Assembly (NCBI RefSeq): GCF_003201855.1 | Contig: NZ_QJKI01000009.1 | Span: forward strand, 1-64,000 | Direction of reading: 5' to 3' | From: Rivihabitans pingtungensis | GTDB taxonomy: Bacteria > Pseudomonadota > Gammaproteobacteria > Burkholderiales > Aquaspirillaceae | DNA length: 64,000 bases | Part shown: positions 39,923-48,355 of the stretch, one piece after another | Layout: each line of letters begins with the position of its first letter | Position numbering within the stretch: position 1 is the stretch's first letter | The notes under the pieces: generated by a model | Seen by the model: only the letters and a program-made list of their open reading frames with translations | The model's database searches: none | What the model was told of the DNA's origin: nothing | Translations under genes and position numbers: made by a program

Positions 39923-41488
39923 TCACAGGGCAATCGGGCCAAACGGCTTCCAGATGCCAGGACTGCCGGCTTCTACGCAAATCCAGCCGGCATAGCCTCC
40001 CGGCGCCGCGTAGGGGTTGTAGACAATGTCGCCACGATTGGCCTGGCCGGCGCCCACAGCGGCTTCTGGAGAGTAGGCATAGGCAATGCTCTGACGGACG
40101 GCATATGCACTGCCGTTATTACCTTGCAGACACTGCTTGCGCTGGATGCCTACGTATTGCGGCGCTTCTTCGCCGTTGACCAGCAATTGCCCCAGCACAC
40201 GCGCCATGCCCGTGGTGAAAGCACCAGGCGGACTGAAGGCCAGGTTGTAGCCCACATAACACGCACTGAAGGTGCTCTCGTGGCTGGTGGTCTGCGTCAA
40301 CCGGCAGTCGCGCAGGGTGATTTCTCCAGCGGTGTAGATCAGCGGGCCGTGCTGGGTATCCATGCTGCAACGATCAAACATCACCCCCTGACTGCCACCG
40401 CCCAGATCCAGCAAATACCAGCCGGGATACAAATGAACCTGACCATTCCAGTTGAGCTGATCGGTAAAGCGGCAGCCGGTAAAGCGGGTGGCATTGCCGT
40501 CGCCAGGCGTTTGCTCGGCGTAGACATTCACCAATTGGCCGGCAATGGTGCAATCCAGAAAATGCAGACGCGGCTTGCGCGGCCACAGCGGGTAGTTAGT
40601 GGAGCCAATAAAGGTGCAACGCTGAAAGGTAATATCCGCGCTGTCACCGCTATCCGCCCCCATGCCGGGGCCGACGTTATTGATGACTTCGCAATTGATA
40701 AACAGCCCATTGCGCACCACGCCATCCTCGGCCTCGATGTCGATGCCGGCAGCGGGCGAGGACGACAGCGCCCCCCGGCCGGTGTGATTGAACTGGCAGT
40801 CAATCGCCGTCAAACCATTGCCGCCGGTCCAGCTCAAGCCTTGACGGCCGTTGTATTCGCTGCGCACACGAATCAGCGTGGCTGGCGTGCGCGGCGACTG
40901 CGCGGTGGTGCCCACCTGCGACACCAGGATGCCGTCCAGGCCATGGTGGTGGGTATGGACGTTTTCCACCTGCAAGGTGTTGTTATTCAGTGCATACACC
41001 CCATAGGCGTTAAGCTGACGGCCGAGATCCCCCCAGCCGCCGCCCAGAATCAGCGTGTCCGACGCGCCATCCAGTTCCAGATCGCGCACCAGCACATGGC
41101 GGTTATTCGCCAGCACCAGCATGCGATAAGCGCCGGCAGCGTAATCCGGATCAATAAACGGCATGGCGGCCGGGGCATAGGGCTCGCCCGACACCGGGTC
41201 GAAACTGCCGTAGCGCAGGCCTGGTGCCGCACGCAGCACGGCATGGTTGCCTTCAATCACCACTGGCTGCTGACAATTGACAATCGAAATGATGTCCGTG
41301 CTGCGATAGGCATAGCCCAGGCCAAGCTGCCCAGCCAGTGTTTGCTCGCCCACCACATACACCCCTTGCGGAATGCGCAACACACCCCCACCGTGGGCAC
41401 TCAGCGCCGCACTGGCGGCGATAAACGCCTGGGTATCATTACTGACACCATCGCCCAATGCGCCGTAATCCTTGACATTGAATTCCAT
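39923..41488 (-). CDS. right-handed beta-helix protein, pectate-lyase superfamily (array member 4)
   Basis: 521 residues beginning MEFNVKDYGALGDGVSNDTQ. First gene of the array, with GGAGATAG before the ATG. Same domain plan: N-terminal Pectate_lyase_3 block, parallel beta-helix with RNGLFINCEVINNVGPGMGA and DSGDSADITFQRCTF as in member 2, and C-terminal GDIVYNPYAAPGGYAGWIC...SPGIWKPFGPIAL. No secretion signal is evident. Divergent from the wbaP-like gene with a 263-base gap, so both may share control and may concern the same polysaccharide. Confidence 0.8.
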   Translation of the reverse strand: MEFNVKDYGALGDGVSNDTQAFIAASAALSAHGGGVLRIPQGVYVVGEQTLAGQLGLGYAYRSTDIISIVNCQQPVVIEGNHAVLRAAPGLRYGSFDPVSGEPYAPAAMPFIDPDYAAGAYRMLVLANNRHVLVRDLELDGASDTLILGGGWGDLGRQLNAYGVYALNNNTLQVENVHTHHHGLDGILVSQVGTTAQSPRTPATLIRVRSEYNGRQGLSWTGGNGLTAIDCQFNHTGRGALSSSPAAGIDIEAEDGVVRNGLFINCEVINNVGPGMGADSGDSADITFQRCTFIGSTNYPLWPRKPRLHFLDCTIAGQLVNVYAEQTPGDGNATRFTGCRFTDQLNWNGQVHLYPGWYLLDLGGGSQGVMFDRCSMDTQHGPLIYTAGEITLRDCRLTQTTSHESTFSACYVGYNLAFSPPGAFTTGMARVLGQLLVNGEEAPQYVGIQRKQCLQGNNGSAYAVRQSIAYAYSPEAAVGAGQANRGDIVYNPYAAPGGYAGWICVEAGSPGIWKPFGPIAL

Positions 41489-41751
41489 GTGCTATCTCCA
41501 AAAGCCGGCATACCGAGCAAGCCCCGCTCACTGTCGATCAGACACATGGCATGCCGGCGCCATGGCGGGACAACACAGCATGCAGGCCGACACCACCGCC
41601 GCGCAGTTGACCGGGGTCAGCCACCGGCAGGTGCACTGTCAAGCATTCTTCACACAAATTTGCGGCACATCGCTTGTCGCCGTTGCCCGGCTCAAGGAAA
41701 ATCGCCGCCACGCGCGGGCCCACCGCGCGACGCAACCCTGAACAAGAAAAA

Positions 41752-43224
41752 ATGATCGACGACTACCCCGCCCCGAATACCCGTCCCCACCTGAGTAAAT
41801 GGCTGTTGATCGCCACAGATCTGGCCATGCTGCTGCTGGCCAACCGGCTGGGCTTCTGGCTGGCCGAACGTGTGCGCATCTGGCGTGACCTGCCGGCCTT
41901 TGTCGCCAGTGCCGACAGTGGCCTGCGGCTGACCGTCTGGCTGATGCTGGTGCTGGCCGCCATCAGCTGGTTCTGGCTGGTGCGCGGCCATTACACCCAG
42001 CGCCGGCCGTTCTGGGACGAAACCCGCGATGTGGTCATCGCCATGCTGGTGCTGGCGGTGGTGGACGCCGCGCTGATGTTCATGCTCAAGTCGCCGTTCT
42101 CGCGGCTGTGGTGGGTGGCCACCTGGGCGGTGTCGCTGTTTGGCGTAGTGCTGGGCCGGGTGCTGGCCCGACGGCTGATGATCTGGCTGGGCTGGTGGCA
42201 GCGCCAGGTGCTGGTGTTCGGCTTTGGCGAAAACGCCCGCGAAGCGTTTGCCGCGCTGAAAAGCGAGCGCTGGCTGGGCTATCAGGTGGTAGGCTTTGTT
42301 GCCCCGTGCGCCGATGTGCGCGACGCGGAAAACCTCGACGACCAACCGATCTGCGGCAAACCGCTGCTGCCCTATCTGCTGGAAGAACCCGCCCCACGCT
42401 TTCTGGAACGCTTTCACCAGCCGGCCATTCTGATTGCGCTGGAAACCGAACAACTGGACGTGCAACAACAGCTGGTGCAGCGCTTCAGCATTGCCGGCGC
42501 CGACGTCAGCATTGCGCCGCCGCTGAAAGGCCTGCCGCTGTATGGCGCCGAGCTGACCCATTTTTTCAGCCACGAAGTGCTGCTGCTGCGCGTGCGCAAT
42601 AATCTGTCGCGCCGCGCCTCACGCTTTATCAAGCGCACTTTTGACATTGTCGCCGCCAGCCTGCTTCTGCTGCTGCTGGCCCCGCTGCTGCTGAGCGTGG
42701 CCTGGCTGGTGTCGCGCGACGGCGGCCCGGCCACCTTTGGCCACACCCGCATCGGTCGTCACGGCAAACCGTTTCGCTGCCTGAAATTCCGCTCGATGGT
42801 GATCGACGCCCAGGCGCGGCTGAGCGAGCTGTTGGCGCGCGACCCGGAAGCCCGCGCCGAGTGGGAGCGTGATTTCAAGCTGAAAAACGACCCGCGCATC
42901 ACTCCGCTGGGCAATTTCATCCGCAAGACCAGCCTGGACGAGCTGCCGCAGCTGATCAATGTGCTGCGCGGCGACATGAGCCTGGTCGGCCCGCGCCCGG
43001 TGATTGCCGACGAAGTGGAGCGCTACGGCGAAGACAAGGTGTTTTACCTGATGGCGCGCCCCGGCATCACCGGCCTGTGGCAAATCAGCGGCCGCAACGA
43101 TATCGACTACGACAGCCGCGTGGCGCTGGACTGCTGGTATGTGCGCAACTGGTCGCTGTGGTACGACATTGTGATTTTGATCAAAACCATCAAAGTGGTG
43201 CTGGCGCGCGACGGCGCCTACTGA
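41752..43224 (+). CDS. wbaP: undecaprenyl-phosphate sugar phosphotransferase, WbaP type
   Basis: 490 residues. Four or five N-terminal membrane segments (about 15-140), a soluble CoA-binding-like middle region (LVFGFGENAREAFAALKSE), then one membrane hairpin (about 305-325) and the catalytic domain with KRTFDIVAAS, FRCLKFRSMVIDA, KTSLDELPQLINVLRGDMS and VGPRPVI. It transfers a sugar 1-phosphate, usually galactose or glucose, to undecaprenyl phosphate and so starts O-antigen or exopolysaccharide synthesis. No other glycan genes follow, which is unusual: this initiating enzyme is an orphan beside the beta-helix array. ATG 41752 has only a weak ribosome site; longer frames upstream are not conserved. 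Confidence 0.9.
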   Translation: MIDDYPAPNTRPHLSKWLLIATDLAMLLLANRLGFWLAERVRIWRDLPAFVASADSGLRLTVWLMLVLAAISWFWLVRGHYTQRRPFWDETRDVVIAMLVLAVVDAALMFMLKSPFSRLWWVATWAVSLFGVVLGRVLARRLMIWLGWWQRQVLVFGFGENAREAFAALKSERWLGYQVVGFVAPCADVRDAENLDDQPICGKPLLPYLLEEPAPRFLERFHQPAILIALETEQLDVQQQLVQRFSIAGADVSIAPPLKGLPLYGAELTHFFSHEVLLLRVRNNLSRRASRFIKRTFDIVAASLLLLLLAPLLLSVAWLVSRDGGPATFGHTRIGRHGKPFRCLKFRSMVIDAQARLSELLARDPEARAEWERDFKLKNDPRITPLGNFIRKTSLDELPQLINVLRGDMSLVGPRPVIADEVERYGEDKVFYLMARPGITGLWQISGRNDIDYDSRVALDCWYVRNWSLWYDIVILIKTIKVVLARDGAY

Positions 43225-43239
43225 CCCACGGAGCCCGTC

Positions 43240-44184
43240 ATGCGCGACCTCACCCCCTTCAGCAATCGGCTGAGCAAAAACCACCGCCACCTGGCCAAAT
43301 GGGCCAAGCGCCAGGACACCGAGTGCTACCGGCTGTACGACCGCGACATCCCGGAATTCCCGGTGATTGTCGATGTCTACGGCGCCAGCGCCCACATTCA
43401 AGAAGTGGACACCGGCTGGCAAATCGACGAAGACAGCCACGCCGCCTGGCTGGACGCCATCCGCCAGGCGGTGGCCGAGGTGCTGGCCATCGCCGTGGAC
43501 GACATTGCCCTGAAAACCCGCCGCCGGCAAAAAGGCCTGGCGCAATACGAAAAAACCGGCGAAACCGGCCGCGAGCGCATCGTCAGCGAAACCAGCCGCC
43601 GCTTTATCGTCAATCTGGAAGCTTATCTGGACACCGGCCTGTTTCTGGACCACCGCAACACCCGCCGCGTGGTGGGCGAACACGCCGCCGGCAAGCGCTT
43701 TTTGAATCTGTTTGCCTACACCGGCAGCTTCACCGTGTACGCCGCCACCGGCGGGGCCATCTCGTCGGTGACGGTGGATCTGTCCAACACCTACCAAGAC
43801 TGGTCACGGCGCAATTTCGAGCTCAACGGCCTGGACCTGAGCCGCCACAGCCTGGTGCGCGCCGATGTGTTCCGCTACCTGCAAGACGCCGCCGCGGCAG
43901 ACGAGCGCTTTGACCTGATCGTCATGGACCCGCCGAGTTTTTCCAACTCGAAAAAAATGCTCGACATCCTCGACGTGCAACGCGACCAGCAACGCCTGGT
44001 GGACGGCGCCATGGCCCTGCTCGCCCCCGGCGGCGTGCTGTATTTCTCTAACAACCTGCGCGGCTTCAAGCTCGACCCGGCACTGGCTGAGCGCTATCGG
44101 GTGGAAGACATCAGTGCCAAATCGGTGCCGGAAGATTTTCGCAACCGCAAGATTCATCAGTGTTTTCGGGTGACGGCGCGATAA
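43240..44184 (+). CDS. rlmK: 23S rRNA (guanine-2069-N7)-methyltransferase, standalone RlmK type
   Basis: 314 residues. Aligns over its whole length with the C-terminal half of E. coli RlmKL (YcbY): NRLSKNHRHLAKWAKRQ, ECYRLYDRDIPEFPV, KTRRRQKGLAQYEK, YLDTGLFLDHRNTRR, the SAM motif FLNLFAYTGSFTVYAA, and DPPSFSNSKKM. The N-terminal THUMP/RlmL half is missing, so this is a single-function enzyme and the RlmL activity must be elsewhere. It starts 15 bases after the wbaP-like gene and may be cotranscribed with it. Confidence 0.9.
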   Translation: MRDLTPFSNRLSKNHRHLAKWAKRQDTECYRLYDRDIPEFPVIVDVYGASAHIQEVDTGWQIDEDSHAAWLDAIRQAVAEVLAIAVDDIALKTRRRQKGLAQYEKTGETGRERIVSETSRRFIVNLEAYLDTGLFLDHRNTRRVVGEHAAGKRFLNLFAYTGSFTVYAATGGAISSVTVDLSNTYQDWSRRNFELNGLDLSRHSLVRADVFRYLQDAAAADERFDLIVMDPPSFSNSKKMLDILDVQRDQQRLVDGAMALLAPGGVLYFSNNLRGFKLDPALAERYRVEDISAKSVPEDFRNRKIHQCFRVTAR

Positions 44185-44560
44185 GGCGACAAGCACTCGC
44201 CCAGCGCTGGGGAGTTGGACATAATTACTTGATTATAAATAAAAAAGCCATACAAACCAAATATTCATGCAGCGCTGCCGTCCTGCATGATCAGGTCGCG
44301 CTTAGCTGGTTTTTTTCCCGTTAAGCGTGCCGAGCATCGCAGAAAGTCAGGGGGCAGTCCGGCCCGGCTAAGCGGCAGCGCAGCTGACGCGCCATTTCGG
44401 GACGGCCCTGATTTTTGAGAAGCACAGGGCAGTCAGCGCCGCAGGCGCTGACCACGCGCCCGGGTCGCCTTTCTTTGCCTACTTTCTTTGGCGAAGCAAA
44501 GAAAGTAGGGCGCGTACGGGGCGCATCCCCGTCTCAATTCAGTCCGCGCGCAGCGCGGCG
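44185..44560. other. intergenic region with two perfect hairpins, upstream of an Rpn remnant
   Basis: No intact gene. AT-rich to about 44320, then GC-rich. Contains GTCAGCGCC/GGCGCTGAC (44432-44452, GCA loop) and a 12-base stem (44479-44508). The right part runs into the truncated Rpn gene, so a deletion or insertion boundary probably lies near 44520-44560. Confidence 0.5.
44479..44508. repeat. 12-base perfect inverted repeat of a widespread type
   Basis: CTACTTTCTTTG and CAAAGAAAGTAG flank the loop GCGAAG. I recall this kind of TTTCTTTG...CAAAGAAA palindrome as common between genes in beta- and gammaproteobacteria; I cannot check that here. Only one copy is seen in this window. Confidence 0.6.
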
Positions 44561-44956
44561 CCAAATCGCACATTTGCCATCTGGATTCGCGCCGTGCTGT
44601 TGCGGCAAAGCAAACACACCCTGGCCTTGCCCAAGGTGCGTGACTTGAAGGAGCTGAAAATGACCCTGGCGGAACGCTTTGACCAATGGGCACAACAATA
44701 CGAGCAACGCGGCAAGCAGGAAGGCCTGCAAAAGGGCCTGCAAAAGGGCCTGCAAAAGGGTCGGCAGGAAGGTCGGCAGGAGGGGCAACAGGAAGGCGAA
44801 GCCCGTTTATTGCTGCGCTTGCTCACCCGTCGTTTTGGTGAACTGCCCGCCGACACGGTGACCCGTATTCAACGCGCCGATCTCCCCCAACTGGAAGCCT
44901 GGAGCGACCGCGTGCTGGATGCGCGCAGTCTGGCCGAGGTGTTCCAGCCCAGCTAG
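44561..44956 (+). pseudogene. C-terminal remnant of an Rpn/YhgA-like nuclease (DUF4351 region)
   Basis: The frame ending at TAG 44956 encodes the last part of a recombination-promoting nuclease: FAIWIRAVLLRQSKHTL, MTLAERFDQWAQQ, a Gln/Gly-rich coiled linker, then LLLRLLTRRFG and AWSDRVLDARSLAEVF. The N-terminal PD-(D/E)XK catalytic domain is absent; upstream DNA is non-coding and holds a palindrome. GTG 44594 could in principle start a 120-residue protein, but as a nuclease it would be dead. Confidence 0.75.
44723..44758 (+). repeat. three perfect 12-base tandem repeats in the Rpn remnant
   Basis: The unit GGCCTGCAAAAG occurs three times in a row, in frame, giving GLQK repeats in the coiled linker, and decays into GGTCGGCAGGAA-type units. 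This part of Rpn-family genes is often repetitive and is likely to vary by slippage. Confidence 0.85.
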
Positions 44957-45032
44957 CGCCAGAGCATGGATACAGCCGCGCTTTTTGGTAACCAGATGCG
45001 CGCGGTGACAGACCGTTTTGCGCCCTCGCCAT

Positions 45033-45890
45033 TCACCCCGCCAACATCACCTCACGCAGCGCCATCACCGTCGGACTGTCCACCCCCGCCCGGCGCACCA
45101 GCAGGGTGGGGGCTGGCGCGTGTTCAGCCGGCAGCGGATGCACCGACACCGCATGGCTGGCCGCCATGCCGTCCAGCAGGCTCAGCGGCGCCAGCGCAAT
45201 GCCCATGCCGGCGGCCACACAACCGAGCATGGCGTGGTAGGACGCCAGCTCAATCACCCGCTCCGGCAGCACGCCGTCGCTGGCCAGCCATTGCTCCAGC
45301 CGATGGCGGTAGGCGCAGCCGGGGGCAAAGGTCAGCAGGGTGAGGGGGCGCACGTCGCGGGCGCGGGTAATCGGCGGATGGCCCGCCGGGGCGATCAGCG
45401 CCAGGGTTTCCATAAACGCCGGCTCGGCACACAGCCGGGCGTCGGCCACCGGGCCGCACACCAGCACGCAATCCAGCTCCCCCGCGCGCAGTTGCGCCAG
45501 CAGCGGCGCGGTGGCGCCGGTGTGCAGTTCCAGCTGCACGTCCGGGTAGCGCTCATGAAACGCCGCCAGCCGGGTAGGCAGCCGCGCAGCCGCAGTGCTT
45601 TCCATCGAGCCCAGACGCAGGCGGCCGCGCGGCGCGGCGTCGGCCACGGCGGCACGCGCCTGGTCGGCCAGCTCCAGCAGGCGCTCGGCGTAATCAGACA
45701 ACACCGCGCCCGCAGGGGCCAGGCTCAGCCGGCGACCTTCGCGCACAAACAGCGGCACGCCCAGATGCGCTTCCAGCTGGCGGATGCGGGTGGTGACGTT
45801 GGATTGCACCCGATTAAGCCGGGCTGCGGCGCGGGTGATGCCGCCCTCGCGCACCACCGCCCGAAAAATACGCAAGTCGTCCAGGTCCAT
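45033..45890 (-). CDS. LysR family transcriptional regulator
   Basis: 285 residues. N-terminal winged HTH (DLRIFRAVVREGGITRAAARLNRVQSNVTTRIRQLE written in two halves of the family pattern, about 1-60) and a C-terminal periplasmic-binding-protein-like effector domain. Divergent from the EamA transporter gene with a 100-base gap, so it most likely controls that exporter. Ligand unknown. Confidence 0.88.
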   Translation of the reverse strand: MDLDDLRIFRAVVREGGITRAAARLNRVQSNVTTRIRQLEAHLGVPLFVREGRRLSLAPAGAVLSDYAERLLELADQARAAVADAAPRGRLRLGSMESTAAARLPTRLAAFHERYPDVQLELHTGATAPLLAQLRAGELDCVLVCGPVADARLCAEPAFMETLALIAPAGHPPITRARDVRPLTLLTFAPGCAYRHRLEQWLASDGVLPERVIELASYHAMLGCVAAGMGIALAPLSLLDGMAASHAVSVHPLPAEHAPAPTLLVRRAGVDSPTVMALREVMLAG

Positions 45891-45989
45891 GTTCTGTTTT
45901 TGAGATGGATTTTATCAGGATTATTCATTTTACAGGATGATTTGCCACGCGCTACAGTCAAGCTCCCTGACCGCCCGAAAGCGCCCGCC

Positions 45990-46874
45990 ATGCACACTGC
46001 TTCTCGTCCGCCCTGGCAGGGCTACGCCGCCGCCCTGGGCGTGGTCTGCATCTGGACTGGCTTTATTTTGATTTCCCGCTGGGGCGGCAAAAGCCCGCTG
46101 ACCGGCTACGACGTGCTGGCGCTGCGCCTGGGCGCGGCCTCGCTGTTGCTATTGCCCTTCTGTCGCGACTTGCCGCGCACGGTGTGGCGCGAGCGCCGGC
46201 TGTGGACGCTGGCAGCGATTGGCGGCGTGCTGTATGGCGTGGTGGTGTACACCGCCTTCAAATACGCCCCGGCGGCGCACGGCGCCATCCTGCTGCCGGG
46301 CATGCAGCCGTTTTTGGTGACGGCGCTGCTGTGGCTGGCGCTGGGCGAACGCCCCACCCGCAACCGACTGATCGGCCTGACGGGCATTGCCTTGGGCGTG
46401 CTGTGTGTGGCGCTGCCGCTGCTGCAAGCTGGCGACTGGCGCACGCTGCCGGGCGACGCGCTGATGCTGGTGGCCTCGCTGACCTGGGCGGTGTACAGCG
46501 TGCTGGTGCGGCAATGGGCGTTTTCGCCGTGGGTGCTCACCCGCTTTGTCGCGCTGGGCTCGGCGCTGCTGTATCTGCCGGTGTACGTGCTATGGCTGCC
46601 CAAGGGCCTGGCCGAGGCCAGCGCCACCCAGCTGATCACCCAGGCTTTGTATCAGGGCATTGGCCCGACCATCATTGCCATGTGGCTGTTTTTGCTGGCG
46701 GTGCAACAGCTGGGCGCGGCGCGCACTGGCGCGCTGATTGGCCTGGTGCCGGTGCTGGCCGGGCTGGCCGCCGTGCCGCTCTTGGGCGAGCCGCTGACCG
46801 CCAGCCTGCTGCTAGGCTTGTGCGCGGTATCGGCTGGCGCCTGGTATGCCGCGCGGCCGGGTCGGGTGGCGTAA
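45990..46874 (+). CDS. EamA/DMT family transporter
   Basis: 294 residues with about ten membrane helices in two EamA repeats (roughly 10-140 and 150-290). Drug/metabolite transporter superfamily; members export amino acids, purines or drugs, or import metabolites. The first helix begins GYAAALGVVCIWTGFILISRW, conserved in the family. ATG 45990 gives an N-terminus of usual length. Divergently paired with a LysR regulator, a frequent arrangement for exporters of this family. Confidence 0.88.
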   Translation: MHTASRPPWQGYAAALGVVCIWTGFILISRWGGKSPLTGYDVLALRLGAASLLLLPFCRDLPRTVWRERRLWTLAAIGGVLYGVVVYTAFKYAPAAHGAILLPGMQPFLVTALLWLALGERPTRNRLIGLTGIALGVLCVALPLLQAGDWRTLPGDALMLVASLTWAVYSVLVRQWAFSPWVLTRFVALGSALLYLPVYVLWLPKGLAEASATQLITQALYQGIGPTIIAMWLFLLAVQQLGAARTGALIGLVPVLAGLAAVPLLGEPLTASLLLGLCAVSAGAWYAARPGRVA

Positions 46875-46904
46875 TATCGGGGTTTTTCTGCTGCGCCCCT
46901 GACC

Positions 46905-47537
46905 ATGGCCTACCGTTTACTGATGCTGGATTTTGACGGCGTGCTGGCCGACAGCTTTCCGTTTTTCCGGCACACCTTCAATCAGCTGGCCGCCCACCAT
47001 GGCTTTCGCCCGGTGGCGGCCGACGAACTGCCGGCGCTGCGCCGCTGCGGCCCGCGACAGATTGCCCGCCATGTTGGCCTGCCGTGGTGGAAGCTGCCGC
47101 GCGTGGCGCGGCACTTTATGCAATTGATGCAGGCCGCGCCGGACAGCGCGCCCTTGTTTGCCGGCGTGGCGGACTGGCTGGATGCCCAGCTGGACGCCGG
47201 CCAGCGGCTGGCGCTGGTCAGCTCGAACAGCCGCGCCAATGTGGCGCGCAGCGTGGGCGAGGCGCGACTGGCGCGCTTTGCCGCGGTGGAATGCGGCAGC
47301 GCGCTGCTGGGCAAGGCGCAGCGGCTGCGCCAGGTGCTGCGCCGCCTGCACATCGCCCCCGAACACGCCGCCTATCTGGGCGACCAGCCCGCCGACGGCG
47401 ACGCCGCCCAATGCGCCGGGGTGGACTTTATCGCCGTCGGCTGGGGCTACGCCAGCCTGGACGGCCTGCGCCCCTGCCAGCCGGCGCTGACCCTGACTCA
47501 CCCGGCCGAACTATTCAGCCTGTTGCCGCCGCCCTGA
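46905..47537 (+). CDS. HAD family hydrolase, phosphoglycolate phosphatase-like
   Basis: 210 residues. Motif I is LDFDGVLADS with the nucleophilic aspartate, motif II is VSSNSR, and motif IV is YLGDQPADGDAA. Cap domain between motifs I and II is small and helical. Resembles Gph/PpaX phosphatases; substrate uncertain. It begins 30 bases after the transporter stop and may be in the same transcript. Confidence 0.85.
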   Translation: MAYRLLMLDFDGVLADSFPFFRHTFNQLAAHHGFRPVAADELPALRRCGPRQIARHVGLPWWKLPRVARHFMQLMQAAPDSAPLFAGVADWLDAQLDAGQRLALVSSNSRANVARSVGEARLARFAAVECGSALLGKAQRLRQVLRRLHIAPEHAAYLGDQPADGDAAQCAGVDFIAVGWGYASLDGLRPCQPALTLTHPAELFSLLPPP

Positions 47538-47597
47538 CGCCCGCCACGGCAGGCCGGCCACGAATACTGCTGTTTTACTCACCAAAAGGAGCCCGCC

Positions 47598-47810
47598 ATG
47601 CCCTACGTCAACATCAAAATCACCCGCGAAGGCGCCAGCGCCGAACAAAAAGCCACGCTGATTGCCGGCGTCACCGCGCTGCTGCGCGACACCCTAGGCA
47701 AAAACCCGGCCACCACGGTGGTGGTGATTGACGAAGTGGACACCGACAACTGGGGCATCGGCGGCGAAGCGGTCACCACGCTGCGCGCGCGGGCCGCCGC
47801 GCAAGCCTGA
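47598..47810 (+). CDS. 4-oxalocrotonate tautomerase family enzyme
   Basis: 70 residues. After removal of the start methionine the catalytic Pro1 is exposed (MPYVNIKITREG), and the small beta-alpha-beta fold with TVVVIDEVDTDNWGIGG is typical of the 4-OT/DmpI group. AAAAGGAG precedes the ATG. No aromatic degradation genes are near, so the substrate is open. Confidence 0.88.
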   Translation: MPYVNIKITREGASAEQKATLIAGVTALLRDTLGKNPATTVVVIDEVDTDNWGIGGEAVTTLRARAAAQA

Positions 47811-47836
47811 GCCGCTCACGCAGGCCAGACGGCTGC

Positions 47837-48355
47837 TCAACCCTGCCGCGCCAGTCGCCAGTTACGCCAGCGACGGTGCGGCCACCAGGAAAACGCCCAG
47901 GCCAAGCCCAGCGCCAGCAGCGAACCGACTATGATTTCCGCCGCGCGCAGCCCGGCCAGATTCAGCGCTGCCGAGGCTGGCAGGCCAATGCCACTGCCCA
48001 GCAGAATGGCCACGGTGATCGGGGTAAGCCGCCAGCTGCCGGGGTAATGGTCAATGGTGCGCGCCAGCACCACCGACACCGCCAGCGCCGCCGCCAGCGA
48101 GCCCAGATGCGCGCCCACCGTCCACACGGTCAGCAAGGCCACCACACAGCCAATCAGCGTATTGCTCACCCGATCGCGCACCAAGTCCGCCGTCGCGGTG
48201 AGCTTGGGGTCGCTGACGGCAGCAATGGTCACCACCGCCCATACCGGCTGCTCGATGCCCAGCCAGGTGAGCAAAGGCCAGGCCAGCAAAGTGGCCAGGG
48301 CGATTTTGAGCGCGAACAACAGAGAAGCGCTTAAAGACATGATGAAAGAGGGCAT
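47837..48355 (-). CDS. FUSC-type membrane protein, short form
   Basis: 172 residues with about five membrane helices and the GIEQPVWAVVTIAAV and VGSLLALGLAWAF segments of the fusaric-acid-resistance/aromatic-acid-exporter family. It contains only one half-domain; full FUSC pumps are several times longer, but short members are common. Start at 48355 or at the second ATG 48340. Role in export of aromatic acids is an inference. Confidence 0.75.
   Translation of the reverse strand: MPSFIMSLSASLLFALKIALATLLAWPLLTWLGIEQPVWAVVTIAAVSDPKLTATADLVRDRVSNTLIGCVVALLTVWTVGAHLGSLAAALAVSVVLARTIDHYPGSWRLTPITVAILLGSGIGLPASAALNLAGLRAAEIIVGSLLALGLAWAFSWWPHRRWRNWRLARQG

Noticed and set aside
34892..41488. The beta-helix array as a prophage tail module
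   Set aside because: Tailspike-like folds suggested it, but there is no baseplate, tail tube, portal, holin or integrase gene on either side, and four complete copies in a row is not a phage layout.
39881..41755. Plus-strand frame opposite beta-helix member 4
   Set aside because: Antisense shadow. The minus-strand protein has a conserved domain, a ribosome site and three paralogues; this frame has none of these.
44723..44758. Short direct repeats considered as a CRISPR array
   Set aside because: The 12-base units are contiguous without spacers and lie in frame inside the Rpn linker; no cas genes are in the window.
45018..45989. Long N-terminal extension of the EamA transporter
   Set aside because: The extension is antisense to the LysR gene and is not hydrophobic. 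The transporter's usual N-terminus begins at 45990.
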